Assembly (NCBI GenBank): GCA_964020975.1
Contig: OZ026623.1
Span: 84,870,562-84,934,561, forward strand
Direction of reading: 5' to 3'
Source of the DNA: Hermodice carunculata
Lineage: Eukaryota; Annelida; Polychaeta; Eunicida; Amphinomidae
DNA: 64,000 bases
The notes beneath the pieces are model-generated. The model was not told the DNA's origin. It saw only the letters and a program-made list of their open reading frames with translations, and made no database searches. Positions 13,401 through 26,934 of the stretch are shown here, one piece after another. Each line of letters opens with the position of its first letter. The stretch's first letter is position 1. The translations under genes were made by a program, and so were the position numbers.

Positions 13401-16400
13401 CTGTATAAGACAATTTTCTAAGCTCATAGCTCTTCAAACTCAGTGACTTCTCCCCATGAATTCCGAGTCTTCTCCATGTGCAGTCATAAAAACCAGGTCT
13501 TGCAAGAGATGAAAAGTTACGACAGACAAATAGGTTGTGAACATGTTTTAGTTGTGCAATCTGATTTGCTTATTTAAAGCCCCCCCCCCCCCCCAATTTT
13601 TGTAACCTTACACTGATATGCTTTGTCAAGAATCTGTACGTATCTTCACACGTACATGAAGCTGTCTGATATGCTTATTTTTAGGACATCAGGGAAGCCA
13701 TGCCTGTAAAGCCATGTTCACACAGCCAGTTTTTTTTCTCCCCTTAGCCGATCCACGTCAGCCAGCAGGCATGTTCACACAGCCCAAATCTGATCAGACG
13801 ACACAATGTTGTTGTGATCTGCTCAGTAAAGAAAACACATGGTTAGTTACATGTCCTTACAAAAATTGATGAAATCAGTCCGCGTTCAGACCAACTGATG
13901 ATCTCGTCAGCCGATGCTGTCGGCCGACGGAATTGGCGGCTGACGAATGCGTTCACACCCACACCGACTAGCCCGATTCTTGCATCAGCCAATGAAACTG
14001 GGCTGTGTGAACACGGCTTACTTGTAGGCCCTATCTGGTTCTGGTCTGCAAATAGAGCACGGCTATATGCCACAAACCCAAGAATATATGGACAATTTCA
14101 GCAATGATAATTCGGTGGAATTATCTTCTGTTTCATCACAGATGTCAAACTTTTTTCCCCCCAAGTATTATTAGAACTGCCAGTCCTGGTTAAACAAAAT
14201 GCATGTGTCATTCCCCACCTCTTCCTCCAGTGTTCCAAGATATACATGTAGACGCTTAGAAGTATCATGGTGCACTGGTGAAGTTTCATTCCTAAATGCC
14301 AGGTAAGAATCTTAGCTTGCTCACCAGGGGGCGAAAAGTGCCTTCTGTACAAAATGGTGCAGTGCCAGCCGCGATACAGGAAATTAATCAACTGTTTAGC
14401 TGGAAAACATTTTTGTATGGGTGCCTAAGATTGATTTTCTACCCAACAACACAACCATCCCAGCCATTTATCCATGCCACAATCAACAGGGTCTGCTTGA
14501 CCAACCAAGGAGAGGCTGTCTTACTTGGCAGCACCTTGCACAGGTGGTTTCCACAAAGTGTATGAACATTGTACGATGCATGGGAACCCGCTATGCTTGC
14601 TGTGAATTCTGCCGCTCAATCAAACGCACCACATACCCAGTTTCCGTACAGCACCATCCCAAAATGGTCACATGCATTATACAGTTGCTTAGCCACACAG
14701 GTGTTCTTCTGAAGATTTCGTAGCATTTTCCTTTGCTTAAATTAATGAAAAATTTATACAGGAATGAACCCAGTCCCACTCAAAAAGCCCAAAAATTTCT
14801 AGATGTAATTGATGTCTACAAAAATCTTTAATAAAAGTTTACTGAAAATAGAAAACAATTTTGGTGACAATTGTAGATACACAGATTATGAAAGCACATC
14901 CCACATCAACAGCTTTCTTTGGCTCAGGCTGGAAGCATTGGGTCCAACCCCTGCCAAGGTAAGCTGCTGACTCGTGTCCTATTCTCACTAGGAAACGGTT
15001 AATGCGGAAAGCAACTGGGTGGTCAACTGCTGTTCACGTACAAAATACATCTTTTCTTCTTCTTTCGTCTCATGCTACTTTCCCCCTCCATTGCACACCT
15101 GGAGATCTGACACCATTTACATCACTCGTGTCTCAAAGCTACATAATGCATATTTCCAGTTTCTCAACAAAAATGGCCACTAGGAGGCGCTGTAGGAAGA
15201 GGATGGCTTTTGGATTATTAGATGAGGCCAGACTTAGAGTATGACTGCACTGCAGATGGGCTGACAGTTCAGACTCACAGATATGTGTTAGTACGGCCAG
15301 ACCACGCTTTTCTAAATTTAGTGGGATATATCAATTGGGGGTGGGAGGGGTAGGGTGACCTAGAAAAACCAAGAAAAATTCACATTAGTATCGTCCCGGA
15401 TAATCAAAAGGCTTCTCTCACTCCTTTCATGTCTCTCACAATTTTTGAATTTAAACATTCTTAGACATTTATTGAAAAGAAATCACAGGCTATTGCGAAA
15501 GCAGAAATGCTTATCATGACTTAATCACACAAATTGCACAGGTGTGTTCACAGGCAAGCAAGAATTACACAGACTTTTTCCTTGTTAGACATGACCAGGG
15601 AATGGTTAGATCTTGCAATATACTTTTTTTTCTGGTCATAAATTTGGTCAGTCTTCAAAGGTAATTTATCCCAGGTGATCATGGTTTGACATTTGCTTTC
15701 AAGAGCCTTTTTTAATGACATTTCCACCAACTTTTTAGACATTTACTCTCAATAATCGTTGTTTTTACGCCATTTCCAGTAACTTTCTTCAATGCCTGTG
15801 AAATTCCCATACACTGCAAATAGTTTTATGTATGTTCTCAGAAATTTTATTTCAGACACAATTTTAGGGCTCCTAACAAGAAAAATCTGTACCAAAACAT
15901 GAAAGAAGTCACTTTTGTCTGGATGACAATAAATGTAGGACCTGTTGATGTAGAAGATTGCATACAGGCACATTAGGTATCTACTGATGACAATGCACAC
16001 AAACTCATGACTGCAAACAAATACATAAACACTGTAATATGATTACAAGTTGCTATGCGAGAAATACAGTACTGTAAGTCTACACAATTGTTACTTAAGC
16101 ACTTCAGAATCATATTTATAGAGTCCAAGTTCAGCAAAATTGAATGCATTACTCACGAAACTTGACTTATTTGTCATGAAACTACACAATTTTACTCTTC
16201 TCATTATTGTTATAATTTCTTAGTAAACAATGTCAAATTTTACTTTCCTTCCAACTGTCTGACAACTCCGTCACCAGCGAGATAAAATATTTCTTGAGGT
16301 CTGATACAATATTAATAGAGCAGTTGCCGCTACAAGGAAATAATTATCACTTCAATTAACATTACTGGCGAAAATTCTATCTTGACAGATTTCGTTAAAA

Positions 16401-19400
16401 AGCTGCAATGAATACATACTTACAGTACACGCATGTATGTACCATTGCAACCACGACCAAGCCCTGGCTGAGCACTGTCACGTACCTGACTTCCGATGCC
16501 CAATAAAAACAACATGAAAAAGAAGAGTGCGGACCACATGGGGGCGAGAGGCATCAGCCCCAAGGCACGGGGGTAAACAATGAATGCTAGACCAGGCCCT
16601 GTAAACAGACAAACAAGTATGTCAATCCAATATCGCAAACACCACATTTCGACATTCATATACAAGGTCATGGATGACGAGATGTGTGAAATGCAACGAC
16701 GGATGCATTCCTCAGTAGAACTTTCCATGCTGCCCAACATTATTCCGGGTACGTTGCCATCTAATCTGTGAGCAAAACCTGCACAAGAAATCTCATTACG
16801 CTACACAGAGCAATCAGTACATTTTTAACAAAATTCATATTTTTTTTCAAAAATACATTTTTGTCCATGTTTGTCAGAAAAGGCCTAAATAAAGCCTAAC
16901 TTGCACAGGAAAAAGGCAAAAGTTAAGGAGAATTATTATTTTTACCTTTTTTGGAATTAAAGGGTTTGAGGCGGAGCTGTAAAACTGATGTGCGTGGTAC
17001 CTGAGCAAGTTACACAATAATTCATCTATCTTCCTGGGACAGGAGCTTCCTTAGTCCATACTTAACTGGATTTTTTCCCATAATTTCAGAAGAACTGAGT
17101 AATCAAAATTGTATATCAAGATTCTTTATTCTGCTTACCTGACTTTATTACAGTATCAACTGCCTGTCCTGATTCGCTGGCCATGTAACCAATCACAGAG
17201 AAGACGGCAAAACCAGCATATATACTAGTAAAGAAGCTTATGAAATTGATGACGAGAGCATCCCTGTTAAAACAAACATGTTCATTGTTACCTAATAGTT
17301 TGCAACTAAACCTCACTAGGATCACATAACAATATTCTGCAAATTTAAAACAGATTTTACTGCAAAGCCATGTGGCAAAAGGCATGCAAATCGAGAGTCA
17401 AGTGTTTTCTTCAAACAAAAATGTATTGTCCATCATATATATACAGAGAGACATCATATTTACTTCTTGCGTAAGCACTGGAAATCCACATTTTAACAAA
17501 CACATGTACATTAATATCTTAAACGTATGTATTATGAAGCAACTACATTTTAAAGCAATAAAATTTCAAGCTATTGAAAGTTTAACACCAGGCAACTTCA
17601 AACTGAACATTACACAAAATAAGACCTTATTCACTCTTTAAAAAAATCTAAAAAAGCAGCATTAAATAATTTTGGTGACAATATGATGCAAGCAAACTGA
17701 AGCCATGAATGAATAGTACAAATCAACTGCACCATAATTGATCCTGCAGACAAGACATGAGATGTTATTAATGACAGTGGCAAGGTTTAGACTGCATGTG
17801 TTACCATGGTAACATGCGTATAATATATGTATTTATCCACATGCTGGCATTACATGGGGTTACCATGGTAACATGCGTATATATGTTTTTATCTACATGC
17901 TGGCATTACATGCCATTTTGCCTGTCATTAAAGGTATTACTTTCGTCTTCATTCCAACATGCAAGGTCTTCGGAAGGAAAACTGCCAGCAGAATGACTGA
18001 CTCGTCTAGCCCACTCCTTTGTGCGCATACTTGTAATTTAACCAGACCGGATGAAGTAGAATTTACCAGTATGAATGACAGTAGGTCAATGCATCTGAAC
18101 TACCATATTATACCTAGTAAGTACCCAGGGCAGGTAAGAAATTTTTTGAACATATGAGCCTGAAGTTCAGATCTACGTTTTGCATATTGTGACACTAGTT
18201 TTGCATAATTAATGGTCAAAAGTTCAAACATTTTCCCAGTCACAGGAGTGGTAGGGGGCACTTACGGGGCACTGGGTGCCAAAACGGGATAATACGGTCC
18301 GTGTGCAGAGGGCTGACCTAAGTGTCACAGTGGCTAAGGATGTGCATCTTTGAGCCCTCCCTATGGGTTATCGTGTGCGTCTTTGAGCCCTGCCCATGGG
18401 TTATGATGTACATCGGAGCCCTACCCTGTGGGTTATGATGTGCGCCTTTGAGCCCTGCCCATGGGTTATGATGCGCTTCTTCGAGCCCTCCTTCGCATGT
18501 TATATGTGCTTCTGTGAGCCTTGATGGAAAACATTGTATCTATCCCAACATGTCCCTTAACTTTGCCAAAATACACATGACTATTCTATGCAACTCATCA
18601 GTGTACTTTCACATTCATTTTTTTTTTTAAACAAACCATCCACTACAATGATTTGCAAAATTTACCCACTGAATCTTCCACGTGGGTGATACAACATCCA
18701 TCACTCATCACCAGGGACAATTTTTTTTTTTTCAAAATTTATTAGACATGTATTCAAGTTACCCCCAATAGATTAGCAGTTATCATGCCGTGTACATTTC
18801 ACTTTTGTGTGCCTTAGATTAAAATTAAATGTTCCATTATACCCCTATTTTGATTATCTCAGCAATCTGATGCAAGTTTACGGATTAGTGGACCCATTAA
18901 TGTAGGCTCAGCAGGTCCCACTGATACCTTCCTGTGGCTTTGAACACGATGACCTCTTCACAATAGGCTCTGACCTTTGCATGGTATTTTCAAATACTGG
19001 ACTTTTTGTCAGAACAAGGACGTCAAGACAACACTTCAAATTGTGCGCATCTTGCCCAAGACTTGTTCATATGAATTTGAAATATTTCAATTTGGCACAA
19101 ATAGTCACTTGCAGAAAGTCTGCAATTTTTAAATCATAATTGTATAATTTGATAGAATAGTTGGACGCAATGGTATTTTTGGCCAAAACCTATTCTATCC
19201 TGTGTCATCTGACCTCATTAGAACCCAGATTGCCTCTTGCCAGATGATGCTGTTGCTTTGTCAACAGAAAATGCTGTGTCTTGTCAAAAGCTTCCAAATA
19301 ATCCCTACATATCTATGAAACGGTAAGCAAACTAAACAACAGCCGTGCCACAGAAAAATATCCGGGTCTTGTCAAAAGCTTTGTATCAGCTGTGACCACA

Positions 19401-22400
19401 AGTACCGTCTACGCACATTTACCTGCTGTGCCTAAGACGCAAGGGAGCATGCGCCAACAACATTTTTGTTCTTCTCAAAATGTGTTGTAGTAACCTTGCA
19501 TACCGAACTACATTTAAAATATGGTTAAATTAAGACAAGTTACAAATTTAATTGGGAGGGGGTGGTGGGGCGCTAGCAGTTCCGTATCATGACAGTTCTA
19601 ATGCAACTGGTGCAAGTGGGTGTTAGCCTTAACATACTGTAAAGTCATTTTTGTAGAGGTCTGCCCAAACTGGTTTAATAATTCCACATCGGCTTGTTTA
19701 CTGATGAATCCGAGTAGCTTCCCTACACCTCAAGTCATTGACCACCTAAAATTCCACACTGGTTATGGTACCCCCCCCCCCCCCCCCATGTTTTAATGGC
19801 TGGAATTATTAAACTGTACATTCAAATTCCTGGCAAAAGGAACCAAGATTCAAAGGGCAAAATGCCTAAAGCTCGCAGTAATGGCATTTCTTGGCAAGTC
19901 ATGCTCCCTCTGCCCCTAGATGTTAAGCTATGGAAGACCAACTGGAGCATGACTTGCTGGGTAATACACAAACCACTGACCAAGACCTTCCCAGTGTGGA
20001 ATGGGATACAGAGACTCAAACTCTCCTGACCTGGGCAGATCTCAATGTTGCTCTGAAAATTCACACAAACTCCACTTTCTCCCGCCTATCTGTAAAGTCC
20101 CTTCAACAGTAATTAATGGGAGCTCCCATTTGTTATGCCAATTTTCTCAAATCTCTCCCATTTGTTGTACCCTGGCAGTTGGAGTCTCTGAGTGAAAGGT
20201 AAGAGGTGGGGAGTTATGCAAATACCATGCTTTGCCTTTGGCTAGAAAATAACTCCGCAACAATGTGGGCAGATCTCCTGTTGAAACCACAAAAACTGAA
20301 AATGTTAACTATTCATTCGCAACACTTGGAAATGCATTTTTTTTCCAAGTATAGGCAAGTCTCCTTGTATACACACGACAAGAAGACAGCCCTTTTTCCC
20401 CTCCACAAATAGACTCAAGATCTCCCTTGTGTGCCGAGTGCAAATGTGATTATTTATACAACAGACTGGTTCCCGTTCCGTCCAACCTGGTACCCACTTC
20501 CTCTAACCTAGTAGTACCTGTCTCATCCCACCTAGCATCCATCTTGTCTAACCTAGTATCCATCTAGTCCAACCTAATATTGAGTCTTGTCCAACCACAA
20601 TCTTTTGTTCCGGTCAAAACAAAGGAGGTTTGGTTTTGCCTTGAAATTGGCAGAAGGTAAAATAAAGTCTAAAGACTATGCTAAGTGGCAACAGGTAAAA
20701 CAAATAACCTCTAAGCTGATAGCAGGTGTGTTGATGCAACTAACTAGCACAGGTTGGACTCAAACTTAGGTTTTTGTTTTTTGCTTTTTTTTTTTTTTTT
20801 TTTTTTAATTTTTGTACACATACACATGCATCACCAATTCTCTGTAGATTTCCACATGAAAATTCAAAGCATGGTAAAAATCAAAGCATAACCACAAAGA
20901 ACCACTCTGTCAGTGGTATGTGTATGCTTTGAACAAACTATGTGACCTACTGATCTACTGCAACCGGGAAAGAATGAAATATATACATGTGTATATAAAA
21001 TTTACATGCTCCAACTTGGGAAAAGAATTGTATTTACACAACAAGCCTTCGATACTAAGGTTCTTTCTGGTCTTTTTATGAAGTGCTATGCGATAACTGT
21101 ATATGCAAAATTTGCCCAGCCACAGTAAGAATTCTCTGAAATACTGACATTTCTTGGACATATTAAGCTTTGGAATACTGGTAATTCTAACACATTAAGC
21201 TCTGGAATACTAGCAATTCTTCGACATATTAAGCTCTGGAATACTGGCAATTCTTCGACATACTAAGATCTGGAATACTGCCAATTCTTAGACATATTAA
21301 GCTCTGGAATACTGCCAATTCTTAGACATATTAAGCTGTGGAATACTGCCAATTCTTTGACACTTTAAGCTTTGGAATATGTACTGGTAATTCTTACATT
21401 TTAATTTCACTGTGCTCACTTCTACTATGAAAGTATGGGGGTTTAGTAGCAACCAATTTGTGCAACAGAAAAGCCACTTTTCATGTATAAAACATCTGTA
21501 ATTCTGCATATCAAATAAAATACCTGTGCTTGGCAACTGAACAACTATACTGAGCAACAATTAGTGACACTTACATTTAAGTGCTGAAGGGGGTTAGATT
21601 ACTTGGGGAGGGAAGGGCGAAAGAAAGCTAAAGTTTGATAGGCATGCAAATAACAAAGAATACAAACATGTGGCTGACCTATAACAGTTGTGGTTGAAAA
21701 GGTTGTAACTGGACATTGTTATCATACCACCCCACGCCAGGTTTGTGGAGTAGAACAGCTGGGTTGCCGCGCCAAACCAAACCTGAAGAAACCCATGTAC
21801 TGCCCAATGAATTTCTAACCATTTACACCTATTATCGCTCACTGCCGTCCCTCGGCAGGCATCGCCACCTTTCTCACACATTTGCACCAAGCTTACCATG
21901 ATGACTACTTGGAAACCCATACATCCAATCTTTACCCATGCTTTACCTCCCTTTTTGGTCACCTACATGTAGGTGAACCATCATAGCCATCTCCTGTTAC
22001 TGCCACAAGATGGCACTTCAAGCCCAGTCTGATTCATTGACGGGGAATTGCGCTGCACAACTCAACCCGCAATTTATTACCAATAGTCACACAAGAAAAT
22101 ACACAATTTCCACCCAGTCTTACTGTGTAAATCAAATGAATCAATTTGGATGAGGTCCAAAACTAGAAAATCAACAAATTTTGCCTAGGTTCTCGGTTCT
22201 TGCATTGTAATTTCACTTTGCCTTCCATGTGATATTCTTATACTGTTATTATTCTGTAACTTGAATATCTTCTTGCAAAGTGGAAACTGCTGGTAAAATG
22301 CAATTGTTGCCTCCTCCCTCCATCTCATCACATTGTTTTGTGATTAACCTCAAGTGTATCATCTTTCTGCTCAAGGTTTATTCCCACTTTGATTTCACAG

Positions 22401-25400
22401 ATTTTGTTATCAAACTGGGCCTATAGTAAGTGCACTGCATGCCCACATGGGAGAGCCAGATTTCACAAAAGTTTGCCTGTATGCTCATCAAATAATATTC
22501 ACACAATACCGTCCCCTTTGTTTTTGGGTTTTTTTTTTGCTTGTTGCTAATATTTTTTTTTTTTAAAAAAACAAAAACTAAGAAAATCCAGCATCTCCCA
22601 TGGGTGCATCTGCATTCACTTCCATAACAACCATGCAACAACTACATGTAAACAACATTTATGTTGATCTTAAAACAAAGGCATTCCTCCAATTCCAAAC
22701 TATTTACAAACGTTTTCTGGCGATATTCCAAACTGGCACAACTTTTTGTTATAAGTTAAACAAACCATATTCCATGTGGGTGAAATTTTGTAGCTATCAT
22801 TACCACCGAAGGGTTTTCTTGTCATGAGATCTGGAGAGATGCCTATCTGTGTTTTCAAGACCACATTTTGTGTTCAACTGGGTGATGATACTACTATGAT
22901 TTTGACGAAAAAAAAAACCACTGAGCATCCCACGAACACAATAATGGATATCTGCCACCCTGACATTGGCATCTTGGGATGAGCCGACGCTGTGCAAAGT
23001 GACTACCAAACAACGTAGCACATATTGTAATATGCCAAAAAAAAAAAAAAAAAAAAAAAAAGAGTATAGGAAAACTGGCCAGGAAGTGACGCTACCTAAA
23101 ACAGTTGTGGTTAAAGTTGTTGTAGCTTGCCATGGTTATCATGCCTCCCCATGCCAGATTGGTCGAGTAGAAAAGCTGGGTAGCAGCCGAGAACCACACC
23201 TGAAATCCAAAGTGTGGCACATCCAACATGAAATGAATGCTGCCCTCTAGTGGCCAAATAAGCACTACGTGTACGATTCCATTCAATATACAATACTACT
23301 CGAACATATAGTCTATTCCTTAATTAAATGGAAGATAATTCTATAAATATAAAGTATATATATATATATAAATATAATTCAATGATATAGTAAAAGTAGT
23401 CAAAAACTTACAATAAAAAGGGGTCAAGAAATGCACAGACTCAAAAATTAAACTGAAATTGCGAAAGACTAGTAGATTTTTTTTCCAGAATTCACATACC
23501 ATATATTAGCAATTCACATTAACTTAAAAAGGAAAATGGAGAAAAAAAGCATAGCATGTTAATAAATTTGATCCCTTTTTTGGTTTTTTTGTCAAAATGT
23601 ATCCTAAGGTCACTGCAGGTTTTAATTTCTGTTAGCAACGTGAAGACTGCCACAATGTCCCGGCAACACTGTTAATAAGAAAACATCTACAAGTATTTCC
23701 TCTATGAGCACACAGGTGTATGACACAAACACATAGCTGCAGCTGAAGCAGCAGCTTGGAACTCGTTCTGTAAAACAAAGTACAGGTTAGGGACATACTG
23801 GACAGAGGTGGCTAAATAAAACAAAACATCTACGTTAAAAGTGCATAGCATGAGTCGATTCCCTCAGAAGTATTTTTCACAGGCATGTTGCGTGTTCGGT
23901 GGAGGTGGCTAAAGAAAACAAAACATCTACGTTGAACGTGCACGAGTTGATCTCCCCCCCCCCCCACAAACAACTTGTTTGGAGGTTCCCAAAGTACAGC
24001 CACCGTGACCTTCTGCCAAATGTCATGGCACTCCATCTGATGAATTGCAGCTGGTCTGTTTATCAGACTGAACGCGCGGCACAACAACAGCAGTCCACAA
24101 ATCATACCTGTTGTGATGCCTGCTAGTTTGATTTGAACATTGTAAACATGCAGCAGTTCAAAACTTCATTCATAACCCGTACACCGCCACCTGCTAGACA
24201 AGCAGGTATGCATGCCTCGGACCCTTCATCTGGGACCTTCCATCAGGCCAGCTAGGCAGACTGATCTTCAAAGAAATTTAAAGACCAGTAAAGTCTGCCT
24301 CATGTACCTGGCGGCGTCATCATATTCTGTGCTTACTTTTCAAAATGTTTGTCATTTGCATCCACAGTTTGCACCTTTGAACGAAGGTACATGTACCACA
24401 CACAGCCACTTTCAAATCAAACCTGCTACCTGGAAATTCCCCCCCCCCCAACTTTTTGGTGGGACAGGGGTCACTAAACTGGTGCATAGTTGTTACAATG
24501 CTTTGCTTCAAATTTCTTTTGGGAATTTATATCATTTATAAGATGTCTTTCACATTTGACATTTCCCTCTCTTTCTCTCTTGTTTACATTTTTGCTTAAA
24601 GACCTAATATTGAAAACGGCATGTTCAGTTTTTTTCAATATCCCTCCCCAGTGGATCAAATCTCCACAGATCATTACTTATTGGATTACCACATAATGAT
24701 CTCTGCCCTGCTCCCCTGCCCCTTTGGAGGTCACCCACAGACAGATCAAGGTTCAACAGACTAGCTACGGTTTAAAAACAGTAATTTTTGTTCTACAGGG
24801 CTCTTGCGTAACCCAAGCAATGACCAGTAAAGATCATGTTCACATGCATGCCACTCTTGTAAAGGCAGTGACTTCTGAGCAATAGGATATGGCCGACTGC
24901 ATCTTCTGACGCTTGGAGGCAACTGTACTTGTCAGTCTTTCTTCCCTGCCCTGTGGGCTCCTGTTATGCATCACTATTTGACGTCACAACATGCTATCAA
25001 GTTTGCATTGCCACATTGTTACTCACTCCCATCAGTGCTGTGAAGGCACCTTCTTGCTGTTTTTTTCTTACCTGTTATAAACATGGTATGGCTCCTGTGT
25101 CGAAGCAACAAAAACATCACCATGGTATGTAATTACGTGGGGCGTTACCATAGCTAGAATGATACTGCTGAGCAACTTTGTACGGCATTGTGCAAAGGGA
25201 AGACCTACATTTTTTTACCGCTCACATTTGTGGACAGATGGCATCAACCAACAGCACCAGTGTTTTCTCCACAGAGTATTGAATTTTTCATCTGAGATCT
25301 TTGTCATTCATGGGCACAGATAATGTTTGCTGCACAGATATACAAACTAGAGGACTGCGACAGTCCTGTGGTCAGCTGATACTTACACTGAAGTGGTCTT

Positions 25401-26900
25401 GTGATCTTCATTTTTTTTCCTCCAAGATTTTATCATAATATAAACTCCCCCCCCCCCACCACAAAAAAATGCCGTAAAAATCTCAAAATTCACAGAAGCA
25501 TGACCACATAAACAAAACTGATAGAGACCCACCCAAGGTACATCCTGAGCAAGTTTGGAGTGAGCCTGGTTGATATTTTGCAGAAGCCCAAAATGTGAAT
25601 TACTATTGCAATCCCCACATACTTACATAATAATCAACAGGAATGCATGCATCAACCATGTTCCTACATTGAAAAATCTGTAAAAAAATCTGGGATCCGG
25701 ATTATTAACATGTAAACAAGTTTGTTTATCTCTCAAACAAGCTACAGTTCCAGCAAGTTTCAGAACAGCCGGAGTAACCCTTTTGGAGCAGAAGCTAAAA
25801 ATATCTCTAACACACAAAAGTTCACGAATAAAAAAAAAAAAAAGAAAGAAAGAAAGAAAAAAAAGAAAGAAAGTTACAGCATCAACTGTTCAACAAGGAT
25901 CAGTAGTCCCCAGATGTATCCCTATGCAATATCAAAGCAATTGATGTGGTTTTGGAGAAGGTATTTCCAAGATTTTGCCAAAAAATGAACAAATAATACA
26001 TAAAATTAGATATATCCTCAACGCAAGCATTGATTGAAGGGGCCGCCATAAGGTCCAATTAGGTCATGGCGACACCAAAACATAATCAGTTCATCTTTGG
26101 CAGGCGAGGTTAGCATATCGCCAAGTTTGAGCAATATATATGGAGGCATTCTGGAGATATCGTGCTAACGAGAATGTGCACATCTGGATGGATGGATAAC
26201 CCAAAAACAGAAAAGGTCCTCCCCCCCCCCCCGGGGCACACCCTTAAAAATTCAAAAATCACTGGAATAAGACCATTTGTTCCAACTTAATAGAGACCCA
26301 TCCAAGGTATATTGCTACCAAGTTTGATGAGGATCTGATCAAAAATGTCCATTGTGGAAAGACGGATGACTAACCATTCTATAAGCTCAGCCAACTCACA
26401 AGTCAGCTGAGCTAAAAATCTTCAGTGCAAGAAAAAAATAGAAACATTAAAAATATGAATGTGTAGTTCTCTCACTGGACAACAGTTAGTGTCTTATATA
26501 TTCGCCATGAAGTTAAGAGTAAAAAATTTTGAGGTGCTGTAGTTCAGGAGCCCATGGGGGTTCAACAGTGCACGACCACCAAAACATCTTGTGCAACACA
26601 TATGAAACTGACGACAGAATTCTTGGTGCTTCACTGAAATAAGTGATTATGTATCTATTAACTGCGAACACATCTCATTTCAAAGATATCTTTTGTCCTT
26701 TTTTTTTAAAATCTTCAACTTTAGTGCATATAGCTGCATTCGGAAATACCACAAACTTCAATGTAACCACACAATTTTTCTGTCTAACAAGGGCCCCGTT
26801 GAGAAGTATAGCAAACTGAAGTGATTGCACACAATCCCCCCCCCCCCCCATTGTTGGGGTCTTATTCTCAAGGCAGTAATAATCATAATCCCAATAAACA

Positions 26901-26934
<34 letters not shown>

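Larger units (their letters stand above)
10612..16485 (-). other. Intron between TM8 and TM9-A exons
   Basis: This 5.9-kb intron contains hairpin-MITE relics at 12.5 and 14.9 kb, a fold-back element at 13.7-14.0 kb and a poly-C run near 13.58 kb. No fourth TM9 copy was seen. Confidence 0.75.
17264..21678 (-). other. Intron between TM6-B and TM7 exons
   Basis: This 4.4-kb intron contains a 59-bp tandem duplication (17.8 kb), a 33-bp minisatellite (18.34-18.52 kb), a poly-C run (19.77 kb), a short fold-back at 19.89-19.96 kb, a roughly 26-bp minisatellite (20.47-20.60 kb) and a 34-bp minisatellite (21.14-21.40 kb). Confidence 0.8.
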
